From: Tubulanus polymorphus
Taxonomy: Eukaryota > Nemertea > Palaeonemertea > Tubulaniformes > Tubulanidae
Reading direction: 5' to 3'
Assembly (NCBI RefSeq): GCF_964204645.1
Contig: NC_134026.1
Span: 3,038,001 to 3,102,000 of the forward strand
Length of the DNA: 64,000 nucleotides
This document shows, in pieces, positions 1 through 12,901 of this stretch (positions within the stretch are counted from its first letter, which is position 1; every line of letters begins with the position of its first letter). Under the pieces are notes generated by a model, which searched no databases, had not been told where the DNA came from, and saw only the letters and a program-made list of their open reading frames with translations. The position numbers were made by a program, and so were the translations under genes.

Positions 1-182
1 AGTCATGATTGCGTTATCCTTACAGTATCATAAAAACTCTTTCCAAACCACGGAAAAAAATTTTCAGATTCATTTCAATTTTTACGTGTTGGGATTTGAA
101 TTCAAGGCCATATACACAAATCTTTTTATTTGCTGTAAATTGTGAAATGTTGGAGTTTGATTTCAACGTTTTTATGTTACAG

Positions 183-3100
183 ACATTGATAATCGTGAAG
201 CTGGGCGCGGCTCATCGCGCATTTTTACGTGCCGTTCAAGCTTTCGTTTACAACTTGTCGGATCACGATATCAAATTCGGTTTACCACGCGTAAACAAGG
301 ATATCAATTTCATCAATGAACAGATGACTGAATTGTGTATCGAACTCGGTATCGGAGGACATTCTGGTATTCCTGTAGGTGTAGTTAATCTCATCAAACG
401 AGAGGTAAATATCTTCAAAAAACTTCTCAAAGTCTGTAAAATTTTGGGTACATTGCATCGGAAACTTAAGAAATAAATTTCGTGAAAATTTCCGTCTTTT
501 AGGATAATTATGAGCGCTGGGCACGGGATAAGGCCTTGCCAAACCGAACTCGTAAACCGCAGAATGAACGTTTTAAACCAGTTAAAGAAACTGTTATTAT
601 TGGTAAGTAAATCTTTGATGATGATGCAATTGAGGTTTAGATTTTTTGTCTGACTTCGTTATGTCATTTTTAGGACGATCGCATTCCCCTCCTCGCTCTT
701 CAAGGTCGGATAAAGATCACCACTCAGCAAGGTTATGTCAAGGTCAGACAAGTAAGACACTAATCTACCTTTTGCCAAATTATTTGTAAAATAATGTAAC
801 ATAGGAAAATGTGTTCAAATCGAATATATTCACTGTCATATCTGCATCTATCTGCATCTGCAGGTGTTCACAATGAACCGACCCCAGAAAGACAGGAAAC
901 GATCAGGTCTGGTATTAATGCATTGCTGCGGGCTCGAGATCGATCATCTTCACCACCTCTCAGTCCAACTAGAAAAGGGAACAAACCCAGAGGACTCCTC
1001 TTAGCTGAAAAATTAAAGGTAACGATAAATACAATTTTTGGATTATTGTCATTCTTGTACAAGTTTACTTAGATTCCTAATGCACTGAGTGTACGAAAAT
1101 GTTTTGTAGAAAGAGAAAGTAAGGATTGCTATTCCGGAAGTGACCGATCTAAATGATGATTATGGATACCTTGAACCTACATATTCATCACAACAAAAGA
1201 CGAGAGATCTGCATGAAATTCATCGTCCTGAATCTCCAAAATCTCCTCGGTATAAGAGTTATTTCTCAAAGGTTTAGAATCTATGTAAAATATACTCATT
1301 GGCCTTACATTATATACACAAAGAGAACACAGAAAAGTTTAATTGTAAGCTTAGGGGAATAAATGGGTTTTGAGATTTGATTTTAAGATAGATTCATGGA
1401 CTAGAAATTATCACGTAACCCGAAGGGACATTACTAACCAAGTGGTTGGTAGATAAGCAGTCAATACAACCAGCCCCTTTATTTGTACTTGAATTCTAAC
1501 AAGTATTTTACATCTTGTAGGAAAGACTTAACTCCGCGATCGATGCGAGGATTGTCACCCAGAAGAGAATATGGTATATCTCCAAGATATGGACGCTCAC
1601 CGAGAGTGGGTGTGTCTCCCAGACGTGACGTCGATGGATACCTAACACATTTAGATGTAGGTGTTCCTCGTGAATGGGTCGCTGATGCTGAACGCGCGAT
1701 AAAATCGCAGCTTAAACCTCTACTAGATCAAGCGAAGGTTTGTGAATTTTGCCTTTACGTTCACCGAGGATACAATCAAGACCACTGTTAGCTAATATCG
1801 ATTTCAATTCATACGTATCTGCTTTTAGGAAATATCTGGCAAGACTCGAGATCCATTCTCTCTACGCAACAAACTATCTGAGAAAACTTCAGAGAAGGTG
1901 AGACCGTGAACGCTTGTTCCGGGCAAGGCATTCACTTGATTGAATAAGAACTAGAAAATTTATGACAGAAGTTTTCACTATTGTAGGTTTTACTGTATTT
2001 AATTGTTTTGTTACTCGTCATTTCAAAAAGTTAAATTTCAAATCTCAGGTTGAAGTAAACGCAGATATTTTGGGTGATATGTTGCTGCATGATTTGATGC
2101 GGGATACGGCTTCAGAATTACAACGAATGGAAGATGATGAGAAATCAGAACGTCTGGCGACAGAAATGAGAAACGCTCCTCAAGTGGAGGGCTTACTTCA
2201 ACGTCTCAACGAAATGGAGGTAAATACTCGGGAATTTCTCAGTAACGTTGTTGTTGGTTGTTGTAGTTCTGGTTTTTCATCGAAAAAAGGGGGGCAATCG
2301 TCTTGATACCCATGTTCGAATTTCGTTTTGCAGAGAGAACAAAATGCTATTCGACAGAAATGGAACTCAATCAATTATCAAGACGAAGAAAAATCGTTGA
2401 CAGAAAGAGCTAAAGATCGTAAGTTCCCCTATTGATCATCGGTACCGGTGTATATGAATGTTTCAAGCTATCTAAAAGTCGGTTATTATTTCAGTATCGT
2501 CTTTCGGAAAGAAACCAGTGACTCCTCAGCCCATTCACATAACAACAGGTTCTGGTTCCAGTAGGAATGCTTATCAACCAGTTATCAGGTGAGTGTCCTT
2601 TTCATAACTTCAGTTCCACGGTTCTTTCAATTTCAAAGATCCGATGGATCTCTCAATCAAAATAGCTTGACTATGTTTGAATATTGAATGTATAAATCGG
2701 TTTATTATAGAACTGATGTTGAAGGAGGTATAGAACTGAGTCGTCCGTCTGCCAGTCTTACTCAACAGCGATCTCACGATGAATTTGATGATGTCATCAA
2801 TGAACCGATGCATCTATTGATTCCGCCGTTGATTCCGTTCACGATTCACAAAGAAACGTTAGACAGCATTTTCGAATATCGGAATGAGTACGAACAATTC
2901 TTAAAACGTTCAGCTAATGTATCTGCTGGTGGTTTCAATCCGTCAAATATCATGGCAACGTAAGTAATGATAAAGCCTTTCCATTCCTACAAACCCTGAA
3001 ATCAGAGAATTTAGTGTGTTGATTAAATTGTTAAACTGTTTAAGGACTGCGTGCAGTAGGGTATTTCATACCTTTGAGGGAAACTGGGATTTACTGCATA

Positions 3101-3499
3101 GATATAATCATTGCAAATTTTCATAGATTTCTTTCTTAGTCTTTAACTGCAGTACTCGACTGGGGTGATGTTTTAGGGATTGAAATTTGTTGTGTTTTTT
3201 TTTTTTTCAGCATTGCTGACGAGATACTCGGCGATTGTATGGAGTCCATAACTCAGGAAATATTCGACTCAGGATCGGCTGCGACTGTGGAGAAAGTGTT
3301 TAGGTCAGAGTTTGTCTGCCCAAAGACTGACAAGGTTGCTGCTACACAACAACAAAAACCTCATGATGTAACTCGTGATGAGGATGAGAATTTTGAGGAT
3401 GAAGATGATATTGTAGGAACAGAATATAGCGAAACAGATTTTGATGATGATGAAGATGATGATGATAATTATGAGGATGCTAGAGACTTTGATCAATAA
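183..3499 (+). CDS. KIAA0753: Protein moonraker (KIAA0753/OFIP), 3' part, 12 exons visible
   Basis: Moonraker is a centriolar-satellite and centriole protein that works with OFD1 and FOR20 in centriole duplication and ciliogenesis. The gene enters from the left edge, so its N-terminus is missing; 622 residues are present. Exons: 183-404, 503-602, 674-751, 864-1018, 1110-1249, 1521-1737, 1829-1897, 2049-2219, 2334-2418, 2495-2588, 2711-2959, 3211-3499, all in phase. Recognised by similarity to remembered human KIAA0753: KLGAAHRAFLRAVQAFV near the start, LNEMEREQNAIRQKWN then PVTPQPIHIT in the middle, and the C-terminal block FEYRNEYEQFLKRSA to AATVEKVFRSEF. A basic Ser-Pro-Arg-rich stretch (1530-1630) lies between conserved blocks. 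The last about 45 residues are a strongly acidic Asp/Glu tail that I do not recall in the human protein. The 5' exons cannot be seen. Confidence 0.88.
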
Positions 3500-6292
3500 C
3501 ATTATTTCTTACATTTACCAGTGTTCGTTTGGATATCTTCAATTACAGCCTTACTCGGTGTGGTTTGGTCTCGTAAAGTCCAAGATGTTGGCAAACACCA
3601 ACTAACGGACTAAAATATTGTCACATAGACAGCTTACTTCATTTGAATATTGAGTGTGTAATGTTGTGGTTCTTCCATCTTGACATTTATATCTTGGAAG
3701 CTTGTAAATACTCCTTGTTTTTTCATGAAATTAGAAAGTACGCGTACATTGTTTATTTGTGACACATAAATTAAAATATTGTGTATCATAATTTTTGTAT
3801 TATGTTATGTGTAGCCGTATTAGATTGTGATTGTAATTGGTTTGTGCTGGTTCATTTAAATCCACTGTAACACTGATCTGTTACCAAAAAGCAGCAGTTT
3901 TATACATGTATCTATTATTGATAAATTGTGTCTAATTATTTTGTATATTGATGATTTTATAAAGTATTATTATTATTAGTATTTAGATTTTTCACTATGA
4001 ATCATAAAGATAGTTCAAATTGAATGATCATAGCTTTATAGATTACCGAGCAGATTTGATTAGATAAAAGTTATATATTTTTCTATATTCATCAGGAGCA
4101 GGTCTCTTCATAAATGAAATTTATTGATATAATTCATTCTGTATTGATTTGATTTTTTGGGCATTATTTTCATTCGTTTCTGGAGGATTAAAACTTTGGT
4201 ATTAGGTCGTGGCTCCATCATTATCAGACTCCATCAAATGCAAGCTCAGTTTCATGAATAAGTTTTGTGCTGTAGGGAATACTTGATTTTCCAACTACAT
4301 GTATTTTTAGATTTTCGACAGTACAAGTCTTCACTTAATACAGTGAAATCTTGTTCTAGTAAAACGCTAGGGAAGCTAGTTGAGATCCATTTAAAAACTA
4401 TGGACTGCTCTATTTTATTTGTTTGAAGAACTTCTATTTCGGGAGTTTTTAAAATGCAGTTAGTACCAGTGGGTGGACCGTAAGTAAGTGGGAATATCTC
4501 GGTGCGTTCTTCCAGTTACCATTAAACTAAATAGATGATCAAACTGGTTCCGATTTATCCGATTGCAAAAACCTCCATATAATTGACATACCTGTTACTG
4601 CTAAGGATGTTTTCAAAATTAAGGAAACCGAACAATAGATTCATAGAAAACTCCATAGATCTTTATTCTATAAACATAAGAAATTTGTAACACATGCATA
4701 CTGGTAATAGGGAAAACAGTTGAAAAAAGCTCCATCAACAAAGCAAAAATTACTTTCCAAAGCTGCCTAGTTTTTGTAACTTCTATTTCACATGTAAACT
4801 ACATGAGCTTATCTTTAGATGAATTGAGACATTCTAAATACAGTTCCAAGTAACTTGGATTAAAAACAATTTATCCAGAATCATCAAGTCGAGTGCAGTA
4901 CATGTAATTGCAGTTTTAAAATTGAAACTAGACAATTAAATATAACAGAATGCTGATAGCCTGAAAAGATCAATCAAGAAGATAGTCAATAGGACTTTTT
5001 TTCAAAAACGGTAAGCTGCATTCATTGATGAATTAGAAATGTAAGTAATAGCTGAAATAATCTAAAACAACAAAGTGAAATATGGTAGAACTCAATTTGA
5101 ATTTTTTCATCCGGATTTTCACTAAATTCGGATAAAATATTTGGTCCATTGAACCTGGAACCAAACTATTATTCATAATTTGAATATTAAATCAGGAAAT
5201 CTTGGCAGTCCCTAGTCATCTGAATTAAGTAAGTTCTTCTTTATTTTCATGAGTGAAATAATTTATTCAATCATCACCAATCATCTTATTCTTAGGTTAT
5301 TGCTCAAAATCTTACAAGACAGGAATAGTACATCTATATCTAATCTAACCCTATGAGGAATGCTCACATGGAAAAATTAAATGACAGATCAGACTAAAAC
5401 ATACAATAAGAAAATACATTTTATTCTGTTCAATAAATAGAAAGAATAAACAAATTGTAGAATGGCACATTATCTTAATCATGCAAGCATTCATGATCTA
5501 TCATGATCTATACACAATTTTAACTATTTTCATATATATGTATTATACCGTTCCCACAGGATCTGTGCTGGTCCCAACTTTACAGAGTTAGGGCGGAGGC
5601 TAATGAATGCATAAAATTTCAACAAATTCAAATCGATAACCCTTATATGATAAGTATTAGAGGTCAACTTTCCATTAAATAACGCATAAATCTACAGCGG
5701 TATATAATAACATTTCTATATTTACATTTAATTTATAATACAGTGCATATGAAGATTTATACCATAAACATAAACTTCACAAAAAGTCTATGAACGATAT
5801 TTACTGACCGAATACGAAATGATTACTGGAAAAATATCTGATATAACATCGAGTAACAAGAATTTAATTTAACAACCATGAGTCAACTATTATGCATCAG
5901 CAATGCACAAAATTATGCACAGATTTTTTTTTAGAGTGCATAAATGGAAAATGAAATCATTTTTTTTCATGAGGAGATCATAGTAGATGGAACAAACGGG
6001 GTATATTGTAGACTCACAAATGGCAGTCTCTGATCAGTAAAGTCAAAGTCCATTATAACACCAACCGATTGAATGCAAATGCTCAATTTCTGAGAAGAAA
6101 TATACCAATGTTTTTCTCGTCCCACTGATAGCATTGTAATGGGCTGTGACTGATTGAAGGGGGTTTTCATTGATTTGTAGTTTCACCCCGGGCATTTTCT
6201 TCATCATCCATTTTTTCATCGAATGACTCACTGCTCATCCCGGGACTGTTCGTTCGATTTAGAAATGACTGACCCGAGATGGACCACTTGCG
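3500..6292. other. Convergent intergenic region / 3' UTRs, no gene seen
   Basis: This 2.8 kb AT-rich stretch lies between the stop codons of moonraker (+) and TMCO6 (-), so it should hold both 3' UTRs. ATTAAA-like and A/T-rich signals occur at about 3770 and 3960. Two short reading frames at 5967-6231 (-) have no recognisable similarity and sit in the expected TMCO6 3' UTR. A short tandem repeat (catgatctat twice) is at about 5490-5510. I see no coding gene or structural RNA. Confidence 0.6.
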
Positions 6293-9244
6293 TCATTCTG
6301 CCGGGCCAGACGTAACCATCGGTTTCGCGGTCAACACATCTTCTAATGTATCATCATCCTCCTAGAAATTCATATTGAAATTGTAAAAGAGTAAATCAAT
6401 ACATTTTCTCAGTATTCCATTGGTTTCGCATGAGTAAAACGTTGAGACAAATACGTCGAGACTTTATAGGTTAACTAGTTTATTCAAGGCACAAGCAACT
6501 ACACATTTGTAGCAAAACAATTTGTATGATAAGCTTCTAAGGAAGTTCAACTCCAAGAAGCTCTAACAATATTATCGCCCTCTTACCTCTCTTTCATCAT
6601 CAATCCAGAAATGTTTATCTAATAAATCATTCGCTTGACTTCGAATCGTGTCATTAGCGTGATATTCTAAACCTTCCAGGTATCCAACTCCACCACTTTC
6701 TTCAAATCTATGTTTCGTCTAAAAAAAGGTATAGTCATCTTCATCAAATTTACCAGTTTGTCTCAAAGAGTTTATTAAAAACGGCACTATGAACTCATCT
6801 ACCTCGTCTACTGCTCTGAACATAGCCTCGTAGAAACACAAAGCTAGATGTATCAACTCGACATCGTTCCCCGATACTTTCAACAGCGGTATCATCGATA
6901 CGATTGCGTCAGAATGCGAGATGAATTGACAGAATTCATCGCCGTGACAAACCAAATTACAAATACAATACGCGGCTTCTTTCTTAATGTCGTAAGCGGC
7001 ACTTAACAGATTAACGAAGTGAGGTACGGCACCAGTACGAATAATTTCACGAGCAACGTTCATTTCACCTGCAAATATTTGAATTGAATAAAGTGATACG
7101 GGGAAGAGGTTTTACAGCCGATCTAGCTTTACAGTTATCATAGCTAGACCCTTCCTTATGTTCAATACTCGTGATGATTAAAACTTAGCGAATCAAATTG
7201 GAAATATAAATTGAGACTCAAAAACAACTTAAGTAATGTGATGACTGATGATGACTCTACTGAGTCTGACTGCATATTCTTTTTTCCAGACCTCCTGACC
7301 CAGATTTCCGACTTTGAAAATGAATAAGAATCTCCACATTTTTGTTGAAATGGTAGAGTGGGTTAGGTGATATTAGTGCTTGAATAATAGACATACATTA
7401 TACCTGTCATATTTGACATGGTCCATAAGCATTCTTTTCTGATATGCCGATGATTGGACTGCAGGAATTTACTTAAGGCAGGCAATAATCCATCAGTTTG
7501 ACTAGCATCGACGCTATATCTGTCTGCCCCACTACACAGGTTACCTAGAGCTCTCAATAATGGAGTTATAGCCTGCAAAATAAATCAAATTCAATAACTT
7601 TACATATAAAAAAACTACAAGGCCTCAAATTTCTTCATTATCTCTACCTGAACATCATCATGATTGTGAACGGCGATCTGCGCGATCATATTTGAGATTT
7701 TTGGGATAATTCCCTGCGAAACTAATTCTTCTTCATAATCTCCGCTAGCCGTTAAATACGTCAATACCCAGGCAACCTCAGCTATTACAGGCAGCATATC
7801 TTCTTTGAATTCCATCAGATTTAATACCAACGTCGCGACGCCGATATTCAACATTTCTCTAAAGAATAATGTTTGTTTCGTTAACCCAACAAACACGTCT
7901 CAAACAGTTCTGCCTTTCAATATGCTACTCACTTGATACTTGGATCATGACCACGGGCCATATTTGATATTGCGAACAATGCTGATTTAACTACAGTTGG
8001 AGATGGGGACTGAAAATGCAAACAATAGTCCTCAATAACAAGAATGTATCTATTTATTTTTAGATATATATGTGCAACATTTTTCATAATAATTAACAAA
8101 AGTTACCTTTAACAATTCAACTAAGGGAGGAATAATTCCCTGGTGTTTTAAGACATCTCTACATTCCTCACTATCGCCGGCAATATTACCGAGAGCCCAG
8201 GCGCATTGATCTTGCATTACTGGATTACTGCCGCTTAAATACGTTATAAGGTAAGGAGCTGCCATTTTCAATGTTATCTTCGCGTGTTCATGCATTCCTG
8301 CTGATATATTTGTGAGGCACCACGCAGATTCCAGATGTAGTTCAGTATCCAACCCAGTAAGTATTCCTACCATACATTCCATTGAATTTGGCACGCTGAA
8401 AGTAAAATTTTTACTCTTCGATTGAATAAAACCCATAAATATATTCATATTTCCCACAGGATAAGATAAGTAAAATCATAATTTTCTTTTAAATGTTGAA
8501 TCTTAACTACAGGGGCTCGTAGTTGAAGTTTGGGGGAATAGTAGCTTAGATCATCCAACATCCCAGGTACTATGGGGCCTGTATATAACTAGAAATTCTT
8601 TTTATATACTTATAGTAGCTGGGATACTTGATGATCTCGACAGTTCACTCCAAAACTACGAGCCCCTGTGATCAACAAAGACTCATTTGTTATCTCAAAG
8701 CCCAACCTTAAAAATGCATCAATATAAAGTGTCCCTCGTCCGAAAGCCTTTCGAAGAACTTTCAATATCTCTTTCTTCTCTGATGATGGTGACGTGTGCA
8801 AAAGCTGTTTCGTCATTTCTTTAATCTGAAACGCATGAAAAGTAATTAGAACCATCAAATATTTTATCATCACGTACAAAACCTTTTTTCCATTGATGCA
8901 TTACCTGTAATTCAGTGAATTCATCATCATCATTATTCAATTCATAACTTTGATGTCGAACTCGTTTAGACAATAAGATCTTATCCCTTTGTTCTTTTCT
9001 CAGATCTGAAAGTAATTAAAACATCAGCGGCTCGTCAAACTGTCAAACTACACCACGTGCATTTGTTTACTAATAAACCATATTGTGGCGCCCTCTACAA
9101 ACATTAAAAGTACCAATTTTCTAATCGAATTTAATGTAATTATCGATACTAACCAGATCTTTCATCTCGCCACCGACGTCGCATTGATTCCACGTTAGAC
9201 GAACATTGGCGCTGAAGTTTACGGTGGTCAGGTTTTTGGTCCAT
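6293..9244 (-). CDS. TMCO6: TMCO6-like armadillo-repeat protein with importin-beta-binding-like N-terminus
   Basis: Ten exons give 507 aa (human TMCO6 is about 493). Plus-strand blocks: 6293-6361, 6587-6718, 6803-7068, 7404-7572, 7648-7858, 7933-8009, 8107-8395, 8707-8825, 8905-9005, 9154-9244. The N-terminus carries a basic importin-beta-binding-like segment (ESMRRRWRDERSDLRKEQRD), followed by an acidic linker and a run of armadillo repeats with typical signatures (ESAWCLTNISAG, DQCAWALGNIAG, AEVAWVLTYLTA, KECLWTMSNMTG). It looks like importin alpha at first sight. Segment order and the N-terminal motif follow TMCO6 better, for example LITYLSGSNPV against human LLTYLSSHSSD, and there is no predicted membrane span despite the family name. 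Its function is poorly known; a karyopherin-alpha-like adaptor is an inference. The start ATG is head-to-head with MND1, 460 bp away. A MITE lies in the intron at 8396-8706. Confidence 0.8.
8509..8669. repeat. MITE-like element with about 15-bp terminal inverted repeats
   Basis: The left end reads ACAGGGGCTCGTAGTT and the right end is its reverse complement (AACTACGAGCCCCTGT). They are about 160 bp apart with no coding capacity. The element lies wholly in a TMCO6 intron. No clear target-site duplication is visible, so the superfamily is not assigned; CAGGGGC termini are common among hAT-like non-autonomous elements. Confidence 0.7.
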
Positions 9245-9704
9245 TTTGGTTGAATTACACCTAAAACGATGATTCTTCCCTACCTTCCTTCGTTTCTCAC
9301 GTACTTCATTGCTGTGCTACTTCGATCGACAATGACGTCATCACCTCGTTGATTTGTCAGTAAAATTGTGGAAATTAAATTTCAGGAGACCTACAGCCAA
9401 ATGAAATAACAATCACTCTATAAACAATGGATAACCTAAATAGAATACGTGAAATACTTCTGTTAATGAGTTGCAGCGGCTGTAAATCAATGAACCGTGA
9501 CCAGATAAATACGGGATTCGAACCTGGGTGACTAGAACTACGGAAGACCGCGAGTGACGTTTAGTACTCGCACGCGCCGTATTTGAAGCTAGTTTGTTTT
9601 AATTTAGGTCTTTTTCCACGACAAACGTCTTTCTGAATGAGGTACCGAAGTTCATGCTGATAATAAAAGTTTAATAGTGTATTGACCGAGGAGTTTCATA
9701 AATT
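9245..9704. promoter_or_regulatory. Shared upstream region of TMCO6 (-) and MND1 (+)
   Basis: Only 460 bp separate the two divergent start codons, so both promoters and 5' UTRs must lie here. A G/C-richer patch with CpGs (9535-9590, containing cgcacgcgccg) stands out from the AT-rich surroundings. No TATA box is obvious near either start. A bidirectional promoter is inferred from layout only. A tRNA T-arm-like sequence (reverse orientation) occurs at about 9512-9530. Confidence 0.5.
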
Positions 9705-11048
9705 ATGGTGAGTTTCGATGTGTTTGTTCTCTTTTTAGTCTTGAAAATGTTTAGCCACAGTATCAATATTATTGCCCCTCTTCAAGTTCAATTAAATTTT
9801 TATTTCCTACTTCTCAATCTCAGTCATGGCATGTCAGTCAAATATAATACGTGATTTCACTTCACTTTCCAGTCAAAGAAGAAGGGTTTGAGTGTTGAAG
9901 AGAAGCGATCTAGGATGATGGATTTATTCTATGAAAAGGTGGAATATTATTATTTTTTATCATGTGCGATGCATTCAACTGTGACAGAGCTTGATGTTGT
10001 TGTTAGCGTCTAAAATGTCCGCTTTTTTTTTGTTTTCCAGAAAGATTTTTTCCAGCTTAAAGAACTGGAGAAGATTTGTCCGAAAGAAAAAGGTATCACA
10101 TCAATGTCAGTGAAAGACATTTTAATGAGTTTAGTCGATGATGCCATGGTTGATACGGACAAAATAGGAACTTGCGTTTATTTCTGGGCATTTCCGAGCA
10201 AAGCAAGTCAGAATGTAAGATATTTATTGGATTGATTCCAGCATCGAAACAATGAACATGAAATGAAGTTGCTTGAAATTTGAAGATTGATAACTCATTC
10301 TTTAATTTCAAGAGAAAACGTAAATTGGATGATTTGACAAACTCAATCACTGAATGTAAGAAAAAGAAAATGATGACTGAAAAAGCTTTGAATAAAGAAA
10401 AAATTGGAAAAGAAGACACAGTAAGCTGTTGATTGACATTTGTCTCCGATCTTGCAAAAAAATATGGGTTTTCTTGTGATTAAGTATAGAAATCAGTTAG
10501 ATAAATGAGTCATCGCTTTGTTATTTTAGGATAATAGAGGTGCCATACTGGAACAATTGGCAGCTAAGAAACAACGTTTAGATGAAATAACCAAAGAACT
10601 GGATCGATTTAAAGAATGCGACCCGGAAGTTTTGGAACAAATGAAAGAGGAAATACTAACAGCTAAAGAAGCAGCAAACCGATGGACCGGTCTGTATTGG
10701 TTCTGTCATTTTGCCAACAATTCCTTATCAATTACAGTCAAAAGTCCGACATTTTTCAGTGAACAAATTAACTCAAATTCTTAATAACACCGTGTTTTTG
10801 ATTGGTCCCAATAGAGCCACCCATTAGGACTTTTACTGTAGATTTGAATTTTCATTGAGAGATCAAATAACTAAACTTTTGATCACTTCATGTTCAATGT
10901 TTTCGTGTCGATTTATCGATGATTTTCTCTGTTCTTTGTAGATAACGTTTTTTCAATTAAATCATGGATTAAGAAGAAGTTTTCATTTGAAGAAAGTGTA
11001 ATTGATAAACAGTTTGGAATTCCTGAGGAATTTGATTATGTCGAATGA
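9705..11048 (+). CDS. MND1: Meiotic nuclear division protein 1 (MND1)
   Basis: MND1 forms a heterodimer with HOP2 (PSMC3IP) that stimulates DMC1/RAD51 strand invasion in meiotic recombination. Six exons (9705-9707, 9873-9938, 10041-10214, 10313-10420, 10530-10689, 10942-11048) give 205 aa, the human length. Residues 1-65 match the winged-helix domain ([42 protein letters not shown]). A coiled coil follows ([21 protein letters not shown] to AKEAANRWT), then the C-terminal [14 protein letters not shown] and [11 protein letters not shown]. The first coding exon is only the ATG, followed directly by GTGAGT. AATAAA signals lie at 11109 and 11179. It is divergent from TMCO6 and upstream of MRPL50 on the same strand. 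Confidence 0.95.
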
Positions 11049-11523
11049 AACATAAAAGATGTCAAGTACATTTTGTGTATTACTTATTCAGTTGGACTTG
11101 GTGCTCTAAATAAATTTAAGAAACAATTGTTCTATGACTTTCCCCTTAACTGAGATGATAAAATGTTAGATTTTGTTGAATAAAATTATATTTTTAACTT
11201 AGTAAGTCATTTTATTTTGTATAAAAACCAAATCATAAAAGGTTTAATGAGTTTTCGTTGGTTGGTGTTTGGTTATCAATAAGTTTTTTCCAAGTTCGTA
11301 AATTATAAACGTGTCTCAATGAATGGAGTTTTGTTAGTGATGTGATTAGAGCTCATCAATCAGCTGATGCTGACAGTTAATCGGAAGAAAGGTTCAGAGA
11401 CTAGTGATTTCTGGGATTCGAACCCAGCGAAGGTGTCACAGCCAACTAATCCAATTCAATGTTTGCTTTATTGACGTGTTGAAAATTATTTGGATTGAAT
11501 TCTGTGCATAAACTTTCTCCAGC

Positions 11524-12901
11524 ATGCAATCAATACGGAATATATCTAAGTACTGTTCGGATTTCTCGCGCTTTCAGGTGAATAGTTTGTAATTTATATC
11601 CGAATAGCCCTAAAAACATGCCTTAAAATGTTTCAAGAAAAGGAATGGCAATAGTAAAGTAGTCTGTGTGTTTACTTCGCTCAGAAACTGAGAGAGTGAG
11701 GACCTCTCTACCATATTACATCTATCAACTCTCTCTGAAGATGAAAGGTCGATATTTTCATCACAAAATTCTAATGTCGACAAACTCTTGATTTATTTGC
11801 AGGTGATCTATGCGACGAGTAAACGAACAGCTTTTTGGTCGAGAAAAGCAAAAAACGATGACGACAATAAAGAAGAAATGGATGCGGCAGTTGAATCTGT
11901 CGTTCAGAAGAGAAAACGCGGGGTTGAAGGAGGTGATTCCGAAACTCAGTTACAACGAATCAAAACATTAAGATCTAGAGCGTAAGTGTCTCAATCGTTT
12001 CATTCAAATAAATCATTCACGATCATCCTGATTTATCGAACAGATGTTGTATTTTAATTTGTAGGTCCGTTCGTACGCAGAAAATTGCTTATAAACCGCC
12101 AGAAAATGCCGAACAATTGATTGAATCGATAGTTACAGAATCATTGGGTTCAACAGATGACAATTGGAAAACGCTCTCACTTGAAAATCCATCTATCAAA
12201 TATAAGGTTCATTGAAATTATGGTTATGTACGAAAGATTTGATTCCATAAAATTCTAAATTCTCGGAATCCAGAGACCGATTTTGAAGGACTTCTCACAT
12301 CCCAAAAGGGCACTTTGATGTCCAATAAGACAATTAGTTGTACTCCCTCACTGAAATGTGTCAATCATCTTTGTCGACAAAATTAAAGATTCTGATTCTT
12401 TAACTTGTTTTCTAATGGCTCTAATCAGTTCATTCAGGTTTGATTATAATTTTCTTTTGAGATGATGAACTAGACAACTCTGTTGAACTTGCTGAACTCA
12501 TTTGGTATTTCTTGTATTTTAATCTTTCATCAATATTTTCATTCTAGATTTTGACCAAATGTATGCAGCAATTGAACCATTACGTTCCTAACTCGTATAT
12601 GAGTGACCTGAAAACGATTCAGGACGTCGTCAATTTCTTCCAAATAGAAGTGCGCGATACGGCGCCGATAGAAGACCTGTCCAGGTTAGATTTACCGAAG
12701 AATTTACACGTACAAATGGATTACAAATTCTTCAACCCGGACACGGACACAATGCACGGCGGAATACCTGCCCATCCGAAACAAGATTTTGTCATTCGCG
12801 GTTTGAAAGATAAAAAACTGTACAAAGGATATAAAGCCAAGAAACATTGGCACGAATATAAGAACGCGTTACCTCCAAAGGAAGAATATTTCGAAACATA
12901 A
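11524..12901 (+). CDS. MRPL50: Mitochondrial large-subunit ribosomal protein mL50
   Basis: A component of the mitochondrial 39S ribosomal subunit. Four exons (11524-11577, 11803-11981, 12065-12206, 12548-12901) give 242 aa. The first exon encodes MQSIRNISKYCSDFSRFQ, a plausible mitochondrial targeting peptide, and the second continues with TSKRTAFWSRKAK, matching the FWSRFRKEK region of human mL50. The core YKPPENAEQLIESIV, NWKTLSLENPSIKYKIL, VPNSYMSDLKTIQDVVNFF and SRLDLPKNLHVQ follows the human protein in order. Human mL50 (158 aa) stops about here; this protein runs on for some 60 basic, aromatic residues (HGGIPAHPKQDFVIRGLKD onward). AATAAA is at 12927. The start choice rests on the in-frame ATG and clean splice phases. 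Confidence 0.9.
12264..12340 (+). repeat. Fragment of the dispersed repeat also found at 16252-16424
   Basis: The stretch with ATTTTGAAGGACT, CCCAAAAGGGCACTTT and GATGTCCA closely parallels ATTTTGAAGGACT, CCCAAAAGAGCACTTT and AATGTCCA in the 16.3 kb element. It sits in the last MRPL50 intron and appears to have lost its ends. Confidence 0.55.

Noticed and set aside
5967-6231. Small minus-strand frames after the TMCO6 stop
   Set aside because: No similarity; they lie in the expected 3' UTR.
6719-6802. TMCO6 exon continuing to a stop in TMCO6 intron 8
   Set aside because: A short alternative end is possible, but a GTAGAT donor at 6802 and a TTTTTTTAG acceptor give an 84-bp intron and a conserved-length C-terminus.
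6293-9244. Importin alpha (KPNA)
   Set aside because: Armadillo repeats and a basic N-terminus fit superficially, but the segment order and N-terminal motif match TMCO6 better, and classic importin-alpha WxxxN ladder spacing is not clear throughout.
12455-12505. C/D box snoRNA-like motif (GATGATGA then CTGA)
   Set aside because: Boxes are too close and no terminal stem is seen.
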